From: Porticoccaceae bacterium
GTDB lineage: Bacteria > Pseudomonadota > Gammaproteobacteria > Pseudomonadales > Porticoccaceae
Assembly (NCBI GenBank): GCA_003448675.1
Contig: DLXZ01000020.1
Location: 632-14,816 of the forward strand
Direction of reading: 5' to 3'
Length of the DNA: 14,185 nucleotides
This document shows, one piece after another, positions 1 to 5,631 of this stretch. Each line of letters begins with the position of its first letter. Position 1 is the first letter of the stretch. The notes under the pieces are model-generated. The model was not told the origin of the DNA. It ran no database searches and was given only the letters and a program-made list of their open reading frames with translations. The translations under genes and the position numbers were made by a program.

Positions 1-1
1 T

Positions 2-343
2 AATGGCCATGTGGCCGACGGCGGGGGAATTCGCGTCACTTCGGTCTCATTTGGTGGACTGAATCCTCTCTGCAAGAGTATTAAGGCGCTGGGACTGCCC
101 TGGAGGGGGCAGGTTGATAGCCCTTATCAGCTGACAGTGGTTGATATGCAGGTGAAAGTTCGGGTGCCGCTGCTGGGGGGCATCTGCGGTCCGGGCCCGG
201 TCAGTCTGGCATGGGAAAATGAGGGCGCTGAGGCCACTTTCGATGCAGTGAGTCTGGCGCCGGACTGCGCCATGAATGGCACCATGCAGACCTCCCCTCA
301 AGTGGATATCCAAGCGGCAACCCCTTTGGTCATGCAGCACTGA
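2..343 (+). CDS. PraB-like secreted protein (alkane oxidation activator family), 5'-truncated
   Basis: The reading frame is open from the first bases and ends in TGA at 341-343, so only the C-terminal ~113 residues are present and the real start lies outside the window. An internal GTG at 11 is probably not the start. The visible part is beta-rich and secreted-like. It shows, in order, a VTSVSFGGLNPLC stretch, a GLPW motif, a GICGPGPVS segment and an APDCAMNGT motif near the end. This order, with three spaced cysteines and the LPW and CGP motifs, matches my memory of PraB-type proteins, the extracellular 'protein activator' of alkane oxidation in Pseudomonas and Alcanivorax relatives. The expected N-terminal signal peptide cannot be seen. 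The family call rests on recalled motif order only. The alternative is an unrelated beta-sandwich outer-surface protein. Confidence 0.5.
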   Translation, partial: NGHVADGGGIRVTSVSFGGLNPLCKSIKALGLPWRGQVDSPYQLTVVDMQVKVRVPLLGGICGPGPVSLAWENEGAEATFDAVSLAPDCAMNGTMQTSPQVDIQAATPLVMQH

Positions 344-469
344 CATTGCTGACTGTGCCAGTTTCACAGCATTGACGTACGGGCTTTGTAAATCGGTCCC
401 TGTGGCAGTTTCATGCACTGTGCGCGGCGGCTATTATGTCGTCCTCTTTGAACAGGCAAGGACTATCCC

Positions 470-1144
470 ATGCAGAACGTGGTAGCGATTCCCGCTAACC
501 CGGCGCTGGTGAACAGCACCGAAGACTTTCTCCATGCCATCGAGCACGATCACAAGGACAGTGCCGAGAAATTCATTCATATGGTGGATTTTCTCACCGA
601 TCGCGTCATCAGTTTGTTTCTGGTAGAGCCTGCCAATATGGCGAATCTTTCCGGTGGTCAGAAGAAGGTGATTGATTTCGCTGTATCGACTGCTGGCAAG
701 GCATCCAGCATGCTGACCCGTCAGATTTTCAAGAAAGTTTCCAACAAGGAATTTGCCCCTGTTGTTGCCAATGTGAAGGATATGTACTGGCAAGCCGGTG
801 ATGACAACGGTAACCATGCGTATATCGCTTTCCCCGTTGAAGACAGCTTCGCAACCGATTTCCGCAAAGCCTGTGATCTGTGTGCTGAAGGTCGCGGCGC
901 TGAAGATGTGGCGCTGGTCACCCGAGTCATGGGCGAGCTGGCAGACAAGATCATCGATGAAGTCTTTGTGGTGAACACCAAGCACGTGAAGATCGGTTTC
1001 GTTACCCAGAAGGCGCTCAATGTGGGCGTGGATGGCAGCCGCAAGGCGGTTCACTCCGTCAACAACAAGGTGCTGCGTGATTTGGGTAATGCCGAGCTGA
1101 AGAACTACATGGGGCACTATGCGTCGTTGCTGATGCAGCGCTGA
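470..1144 (+). CDS. Conserved-looking hypothetical protein, 224 aa
   Basis: I do not recognise this family. The ATG at 470 is supported by AAGGA at 458-462 with a 7-base spacer, a good ribosome binding site. The product looks soluble and mostly helical: there is no signal peptide and no membrane span. A His/Asp-rich stretch near residues 25-31 (EHDHKD) precedes a hydrophobic helix around residues 44-54. The middle holds VKDMYWQAGDDNGNHAYIAF (about 102-121), and residues 135-139 contain a CDLC pair. The C-terminal third (about 150-224) is regular amphipathic helix. It starts 126 bases after the PraB-like gene and ends just before a strong hairpin, so it may be a separate transcription unit. 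Codon use matches the neighbours. The long, well-formed frame and ribosome binding site make it a confident gene of unknown function. Confidence 0.85.
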   Translation: MQNVVAIPANPALVNSTEDFLHAIEHDHKDSAEKFIHMVDFLTDRVISLFLVEPANMANLSGGQKKVIDFAVSTAGKASSMLTRQIFKKVSNKEFAPVVANVKDMYWQAGDDNGNHAYIAFPVEDSFATDFRKACDLCAEGRGAEDVALVTRVMGELADKIIDEVFVVNTKHVKIGFVTQKALNVGVDGSRKAVHSVNNKVLRDLGNAELKNYMGHYASLLMQR

Positions 1145-1165
1145 GGATTCCCCCTAAAGCTTGAT

Positions 1166-1196
1166 CCAGAGAAGGCGCCGTTGGCGCCTTCTCTGG
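1166..1196 (+). terminator. Perfect 14-bp hairpin after the hypothetical gene
   Basis: CCAGAGAAGGCGCC (1166-1179) and its exact reverse complement (1183-1196) flank a GTT loop. It lies 22 bases after the stop codon of the upstream gene. There is no T-run on either side, so it is either a terminator of weak intrinsic type or an RNA-stabilising 3' hairpin. Confidence 0.6.
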
Positions 1197-1237
1197 TTGG
1201 GGGGAAGGGTATGACCGCTGCCAGCCTGCGGAGCGTC

Positions 1238-1301
1238 GGTTATTCGCTTCGCTCATCCCTTCGGGGCCGCCCTGCGGGCGTTCCTTTGCTGCGCGATAAC
1301 C
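1238..1301. repeat. REP-like structured intergenic element with nested hairpins
   Basis: Outer arms GGTTAT (1238-1243) and ATAACC (1296-1301) enclose two small perfect hairpins. One is CCC-TTCG-GGG (1257-1266), a UUCG-type tetraloop closed by C-G. The other is CGCCC-TGC-GGGCG (1268-1280). Sequences of this kind recur in intergenic DNA of environmental gammaproteobacteria as far as I recall. Only one copy is in this window, so repetition cannot be shown here. Confidence 0.45.
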
Positions 1302-1327
1302 AGAACCGTTAAAAGCAGTGTTTATCA

Positions 1328-1371
1328 CAGAGGTCACAGAGCTTAAGAGCGTCTTTTCTCAGTGGTCTCTG
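1328..1371. repeat. Long imperfect hairpin containing a CACAGAG direct repeat
   Basis: Arms 1328-1341 and 1358-1371 can form 13 of 14 pairs, two of them G-U, around an inner AAGA-GCG-TCTT stem-loop (1345-1355). The left arm overlaps a direct repeat CACAGAG-gt-CACAGAG (1326-1341), a motif I have seen often in bacterial intergenic repeats. It may be a small mobile or repetitive element. Function unknown. Confidence 0.4.
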
Positions 1372-1438
1372 GTTTGATCCAGGCCTGGGCTATTGCGCCG
1401 CCAGCGACGCTCCCACGGATAGGTGGGAGGATCAAACC
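1371..1438. repeat. Nested inverted repeat between convergent genes
   Basis: GGTTTGATCC (1371-1380) is matched exactly by GGATCAAACC (1429-1438). Inside the right half is a second perfect stem, CTCCCAC (1410-1416) with GTGGGAG (1423-1429) around GGATAG. The outer and inner right arms share one base. It could fold as a bulged stem-loop in either transcript. Confidence 0.45.
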
Positions 1439-1473
1439 TGGCTTTTCCCGCGAATCCGCTCCCGGTGGAATCA

Positions 1474-1506
1474 CGGCTCCCATAGTTGGGGCCTCAATGG
1501 GAGCCG
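1474..1506 (-). terminator. 10-bp hairpin downstream of the helicase gene
   Basis: CGGCTCCCAT (1474-1483) pairs exactly with ATGGGAGCCG (1497-1506) across a 13-base loop. Read on the minus strand it begins 14 bases after the helicase stop codon (1521-1523). No T-run follows, so this is a likely transcript-end structure and not a textbook intrinsic terminator. Confidence 0.5.
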
Positions 1507-1520
1507 CGGTCAGGGGTAGA

Positions 1521-3077
1521 TTATGACCCGGTCCTGGCCTGTGCACGGTTGCCACTGGGGCGGCGCCGGCGACGTTGCTGACCATTTCCGCCGCCAGGCT
1601 TGTTGCCACGAGGCGGGCGATTGCCGGCAGGGCGGGCCGCTTTCTGATCGCCCTGATTCCCTGACGATGACTGACGCTGGTCTTGCGCTACCCCGGGTTT
1701 TTTGGGCTTCTTGGGCCGTTTTCGCTTGGGTGCTTGCAGTGGGCGTGCGGCAGGTAGCGGCTCGCCCGGTTCGAAACCGGCCACAATCTTGCGTTCCAGC
1801 TGTTGCTGGGTCAGCCGTTCGATATCGGTGAGCTGCTGGAATTCGTCAGCGCTGACCAGCGAGATGGCCTGACCGGTGGCGCCGGCGCGACCGGTGCGGC
1901 CAATGCGGTGCACATAGTCTTCCGGGACGTTGGGCAGATCCACGTTGACTACTTGAGGCAACTGCTCGATATCCAGGCCCCGGGCGGCAATATCCGTGGC
2001 CACCAGAGCGCGAATCTTGCCGCTCTTGAAGTCCGCCAGCGCGCGGGTGCGGGCATTCTGGCTCTTGTTGCCATGAATCGCGGCCGCTTCGATGCCACTG
2101 CCTTCCAGCTGCTTGGCCAGACGGTTGGCCCCATGCTTGGTGCGGCTGAAGACCAGTACCTGATACCAGTTGTGTTCCTGGATCAGGTGCGTCAGCAAGG
2201 CGGGCTTGCGTTTCTTGTCCACCGGAGCAATCCATTGAGTGACCAGCTCGGTGGTGGTGTTGCGCGGGCTGACATCCACTTCCACCGGATCATTCACCAG
2301 CCCCTTGGCCAGCGCACGAATGTCCGGTGAGAACGTCGCTGAAAACATCAGGTTCTGGCGACGCGTGGGCAGCAGGGCGAGAATCTTGCGAATGTCATGG
2401 ATAAAACCCATGTCCAGCATGCGGTCGGCTTCGTCGATCACCAGCACCTCAACCCGGTCAAGATACACATCCTTGCTGGAACAAAAATCAATTAAGCGCC
2501 CCGGTGTCGCCACCAGGATGTCACACAGGCGCTCGTCGAGGTGTCGTCGCTGCTTGTCGTAATCCATGCCGCCCACCAAAGTGTGCACATTGAGGTCGGT
2601 GTACTTGGCCAGCCCGCGAGCGTCATCGGCAATCTGCATAACCAGTTCCCGCGTGGGGGCGATAATCAGCGCCCGGGCTTCTCCAGCGAAGCGTTCGTGT
2701 TCGATAGGGTGTTTGAGCAGGTCATCAATAATGGTGACCAGAAACGCGGCGGTCTTGCCGGTGCCGGTTTGAGCCTTGCCTACCACGTCGTTGCCACGCA
2801 ACGTGTAGGGTAATGATTGGGCCTGGATCGGCGAACAGTACTGAAAGCCCAGGTCGGCGATGCCATGCATCAGGGTTTCGGGCAGATCCAGATCATGGAA
2901 ACGCAGTTTCCCTGGCTGGGGTTCCACCTTGAAACTATCGAGTGTCCAGACCGTGTTATTTCTGCGACCACCACCACGGCGTCCGCGACCACCACGGCGG
3001 CCTCGCCGGTTGCCCGAAGGTTTGTTGCTGTCTTTATTTTGCTCTTGCGGTGCCGTTTGCTGCTGCGCTTCACTCAT
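1521..3077 (-). CDS. DEAD-box ATP-dependent RNA helicase (RhlB/RhlE type) with basic tails
   Basis: ATP-dependent RNA unwinding enzyme, 518 aa. All superfamily 2 motifs are intact: Q-motif region (about 60-87), AQTGTGKT (102-109), PTREL (141-145), TPGR (191-194), DEAD (215-218), SAT (246-248), ATDIAARGLDI (360-370) and HRIGRTGR (390-397). An Arg/Gly-rich N-terminal tail (about 22-39) and a Lys/Arg/Pro/Gly-rich C-terminal tail (about 451-518) flank the core and are probably disordered RNA-binding arms. From memory, RecA domain 1 reads like Pseudomonas RhlB, while domain 2, from about residue 224 with FIHDIRKIL, SRTKHGANRLAKQL and AAIHGNKSQ, reads like RhlE. I therefore give no symbol. The likely role is mRNA decay, ribosome assembly or cold growth. 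The ATG at 3077 has only a weak ribosome binding site but is preceded by a good extended -10 promoter. It is transcribed alone. Confidence 0.93.
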   Translation of the reverse strand: MSEAQQQTAPQEQNKDSNKPSGNRRGRRGGRGRRGGGRRNNTVWTLDSFKVEPQPGKLRFHDLDLPETLMHGIADLGFQYCSPIQAQSLPYTLRGNDVVGKAQTGTGKTAAFLVTIIDDLLKHPIEHERFAGEARALIIAPTRELVMQIADDARGLAKYTDLNVHTLVGGMDYDKQRRHLDERLCDILVATPGRLIDFCSSKDVYLDRVEVLVIDEADRMLDMGFIHDIRKILALLPTRRQNLMFSATFSPDIRALAKGLVNDPVEVDVSPRNTTTELVTQWIAPVDKKRKPALLTHLIQEHNWYQVLVFSRTKHGANRLAKQLEGSGIEAAAIHGNKSQNARTRALADFKSGKIRALVATDIAARGLDIEQLPQVVNVDLPNVPEDYVHRIGRTGRAGATGQAISLVSADEFQQLTDIERLTQQQLERKIVAGFEPGEPLPAARPLQAPKRKRPKKPKKPGVAQDQRQSSSGNQGDQKAARPAGNRPPRGNKPGGGNGQQRRRRRPSGNRAQARTGS

Positions 3078-3159
3078 CTAGTGCGGGTTCCAGTTACCTT
3101 TGCTTTTTACTGTGCCGGATACGTAAAGGAAGTAAAACTCCGGCGACAAAAAAGGCGAG

Positions 3160-3168
3160 AGTATAGCA
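3160..3168 (-). promoter_or_regulatory. Extended -10 promoter for the helicase gene
   Basis: On the minus strand the sequence reads TGC-TATACT, a consensus-like extended -10 element, about 83 bases before the helicase ATG. Upstream is an AT-rich TTAAATTTTAAG stretch (near 3179-3190 on the plus strand) but no clear -35 box. This is expected for extended -10 promoters. Confidence 0.5.
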
Positions 3169-3218
3169 CAGCCTTTTGCTTAAAATTTAACCAGCCTCCC
3201 GATCACCCTCGCGCCCAG

Positions 3219-3887
3219 TCAAACCACGGGTCGATCGCGCCAGAAAATCCGCGCCAGCCAGTCATCGACACTGAAATATCGCCCGGCCCCGGTAAAGAAT
3301 AGGCTTAGCAACATCACGAAATAGGTGGCGGCGAATTCAATCCCGTTGTTCAAGACGACAAAATTGCCTTTTTCCGTCAGCCAGCCGTAGTTACCGTGTT
3401 CGCGCAACAGCGACCTGGCGGCGCTAAGCCGCTTACCCACTTCCACACTGTTCTCCAAACTGCGCTGGGCGGCGGGTATACCAAGGGCTGCGACGGCCTT
3501 CGCCGTACTGGTCTCGGGATCACCAGGCGCAATGGCGAACCAGCCGTGCTGCCAATGTACGGTCGCCGCCGCGACCACCATGGAAATCATCAAGGGCACG
3601 GCAAACCAGCGCACCGCGAAGCCAATCAACAGGGCCAGGCCGCCGACCAGTTCGGCGAAGGCCGCCAGAAAGACCATTACCGCCGGCATGGGTAGGCCCA
3701 GCCCCCCATCGGCATTACCAAACCAGGCGACCATATCGTCAAAATTCTGGAATTTGTGCCAGCCGGCGGCAACCATGACCGGCGCCAGGAGCAAACGTAG
3801 CAACAGTGGCGCGAGGCCATCGAGCTTTATCAATGGGGTAAATACAGCGGTGTGAATTCGGGTATACAGATTCACAAGGGTGCGCAT
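3219..3887 (-). CDS. DoxX-family membrane protein
   Basis: Small inner-membrane protein of the DoxX/HvfX-like family, with four predicted membrane segments at about residues 31-47, 71-93, 97-115 and 185-204, counted from the upstream ATG at 3902. Typical features are LLLRLLLAPVMVAAGWHK in the first helix and FAELVGGLALLIG in the second. A long polar loop (about 116-180) separates helices 3 and 4, making the protein larger than the usual ~140-residue DoxX. Two starts compete. The ATG at 3902 has GGAG almost touching it, whereas the ATG at 3887 has the same GGAG at a 9-base spacing, so I prefer 3887 (222 aa). It lies 142 bases upstream of the helicase and downstream of the GltS-like gene. The biochemical function of such DoxX proteins is not settled; redox or quinone-linked roles are proposed for relatives. 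Confidence 0.85.
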   Translation of the reverse strand: MRTLVNLYTRIHTAVFTPLIKLDGLAPLLLRLLLAPVMVAAGWHKFQNFDDMVAWFGNADGGLGLPMPAVMVFLAAFAELVGGLALLIGFAVRWFAVPLMISMVVAAATVHWQHGWFAIAPGDPETSTAKAVAALGIPAAQRSLENSVEVGKRLSAARSLLREHGNYGWLTEKGNFVVLNNGIEFAATYFVMLLSLFFTGAGRYFSVDDWLARIFWRDRPVV

Positions 3888-3927
3888 CGGGCTGTTCTCC
3901 ATTCTCCGGGGTGGTGCGGGGCCTTAC

Positions 3928-3939
3928 CAGGTGCACCTG
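3928..3939. promoter_or_regulatory. Perfect 12-bp palindrome upstream of the DoxX gene
   Basis: CAGGTGCACCTG is a perfect palindrome ending 26-41 bases before the two candidate DoxX starts. It could be an operator for a dimeric repressor. No regulator gene is adjacent, and a short palindrome can occur by chance. Confidence 0.25.
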
Positions 3940-4014
3940 CAAACGGCCTGCTACGTCCCGCTGGGCCTTAGAGAGTGAAGAAAGAAAATAATTCCGCCAC
4001 CGGCTTGAACTTAT

Positions 4015-5526
4015 TTAATCCGGGCGCCGAAACACTGGATTCTGCTCGGCGGCTTTACTGTAAAACTCATCCATGGGCACCGACTGACCCAGCTCGGTAA
4101 CAATACGGGCGTGCCGGCGGCTCAGTTCCCGCGCCTCACGCACACCGCAAGAATGTGCAATGACGCCAACTTCCTGCTCCATACTGAGCACATAGTTGGC
4201 TACGCGGTCAGCTTTTAAGGCTGGATCAAGCCCTTTCTGAAGGGACGGATCGTGAGTGGTGATGCCGGTGGGGCAGGTGTTTTTGTTGCACTGCATAGCC
4301 TGAATACAACCCAGGGCAAACATCGGCCCGCGCGCTGAAACCACAAAATCGGCGCCGACGCACAGTGCCCAGGCCACGTCCACTGGCGTTATTAATTTGC
4401 CACTGGCAATCACCGAGATTCGGCCCTTGAGATCATATTCCTTCAATTTGTCGATCACCAGGGGCAGGGTTTCCCGGATATTGAGACCGGCGTGATCCAG
4501 CAGACTCTGAGGCGCGGCGCCAGTCCCGCCATCACCACTGTCGAGGGAAATAAAGTCCGGTGCCGCCTCCCGCGCGCCACGGTGCACGATTGCCGCGCAC
4601 ATATCATCGAAAAACGAGGTGCCTCCCACCACCAGCTTAAAACCCACCGGTTTCCCGGTCAGCTCCCTGATATGCTGGATTCGGTCCAGCAACTGGTCGA
4701 CGTTTCGAATATCCGGATGACCATTGGGGCTGATGGAGTCCTCCCCAACCGGTATCCCCCGGGTGGATGCAATTTCCTCGGTTACTTTCACCGCAGGCAA
4801 AATACCGCCCTTACCCGGCTTGGCTCCCTGACTGATTTTTATCTCAACCATTTTTACCTGGGCATGCTCGGCAATCGACTTTAAGCGGGCATCATCCAGA
4901 TGACCCTGCCCATCACGCACCCCGTACTTGGCCGAGCCAATCTGAAAAACCAGGTCGCAGCCACCTTCGAGATGATAGGGCGATAGTCCGCCCTCCCCGG
5001 TATTCAACCAGCAGCCTGATTTAGCCGCACCGTGAGATAATGCCTGCACCGCCGGTCGGGAGATAGCACCAAAGCTCATGGCCGAAATATTAAAGAAAGC
5101 ATCCGTCGTATAGGGTTCCCGACAGTAGGGACCAACCGTCACCAAAGAAGCACTGGCGCTGTCCTCCGTTAAAGTCGGAAAGGGATGAGCGACAAACAGC
5201 ACCGTGCAGGGTTGATGGGTATTTACCGTGGAGCCAAAGGCCAGGGTACCGTCAACTTTTTTGGCCGCACGGTAGACCCAGGAGCGTTGGGCTCGATTGA
5301 AAGGCATCTCCTCCCGGTCCATGGCGTAAAAATACTGACGAAAAAACTGTCCCAGGTGCTCAAAGATATAGCGAAAGCGGCCAATAACCGGGTAGTTACG
5401 CTTTATGGTGTGCTGGGTCTGACGCACATCGGCAATGTACATCCATACGACAACAACCAATGCCATCATCAGTAACACCAAAATAATAATGGCGAACACA
5501 TCCCACACTATTGAAAATACACTCAT
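4015..5526 (-). CDS. Membrane-anchored FMN-binding glutamate synthase-like protein
   Basis: 503-residue protein corresponding to the synthase domain of glutamate synthase large subunits, without the glutaminase and C-terminal domains. A hydrophobic segment (about 9-31) precedes a basic linker and should anchor it in the inner membrane, with the catalytic part in the cytoplasm. GltS-family landmarks are SMSFGAIS (149-156), NTGEGG (175-180), the KISQGAKPGKGGILP region (230-244), SGDGGTGAAP (330-339) and a C-x5-C-x4-C cluster at C407, C413 and C418 that matches the 3Fe-4S ligands of glutamate synthase. The substrate of these stand-alone proteins is not established, and without the amidotransferase domain it cannot make ammonia from glutamine by itself. 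The start at 5526 is preceded by GGGA at a 7-base spacing. The gene is divergent from the MATE gene. Confidence 0.92.
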   Translation of the reverse strand: MSVFSIVWDVFAIIILVLLMMALVVVVWMYIADVRQTQHTIKRNYPVIGRFRYIFEHLGQFFRQYFYAMDREEMPFNRAQRSWVYRAAKKVDGTLAFGSTVNTHQPCTVLFVAHPFPTLTEDSASASLVTVGPYCREPYTTDAFFNISAMSFGAISRPAVQALSHGAAKSGCWLNTGEGGLSPYHLEGGCDLVFQIGSAKYGVRDGQGHLDDARLKSIAEHAQVKMVEIKISQGAKPGKGGILPAVKVTEEIASTRGIPVGEDSISPNGHPDIRNVDQLLDRIQHIRELTGKPVGFKLVVGGTSFFDDMCAAIVHRGAREAAPDFISLDSGDGGTGAAPQSLLDHAGLNIRETLPLVIDKLKEYDLKGRISVIASGKLITPVDVAWALCVGADFVVSARGPMFALGCIQAMQCNKNTCPTGITTHDPSLQKGLDPALKADRVANYVLSMEQEVGVIAHSCGVREARELSRRHARIVTELGQSVPMDEFYSKAAEQNPVFRRPD

Positions 5527-5533
5527 GCTTGTT

Positions 5534-5571
5534 CCCGTCGCGGGTTTTTTAGCGCTCGATTAAAAGCGCTA
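5534..5571 (-). promoter_or_regulatory. Two hairpins in the leader of the GltS-like gene
   Basis: On the minus strand, TAGCGCT/AGCGCTA (7 bp; plus positions 5550-5556 and 5565-5571) is followed by a short CCCG-CGA-CGGG stem (5534-5544). The latter covers part of the GGGA that serves as ribosome binding site. On the plus strand the small stem is followed by T6 (5545-5550), resembling a short intrinsic terminator facing the MATE gene. Confidence 0.3.
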
Positions 5572-5584
5572 GAGACTGCCGCCA

Positions 5585-5613
5585 AAATAATCGAAAATAG
5601 CTCGCCTTGTCAT
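5585..5613 (-). promoter_or_regulatory. Possible sigma-70 promoter of the GltS-like gene
   Basis: Minus-strand ATGACA (5608-5613) and TTATTT (5585-5590) are separated by 17 bases, a reasonable -35/-10 pair about 60 bases upstream of the start codon. It is the best-looking pair in this divergent gap, but the -10 is weak. Confidence 0.3.
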
Positions 5614-5631
5614 TGCTTAAGCAGCACTTTC

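Noticed and set aside
434..1117. 227-codon frame on the minus strand opposite the hypothetical protein
   Set aside because: Antisense shadow; the plus-strand gene has a strong ribosome binding site and better composition.
1166..1506. CRISPR array or transposon ends
   Set aside because: The repeats are different inverted repeats, not evenly spaced direct repeats, and no cas or transposase gene is nearby.
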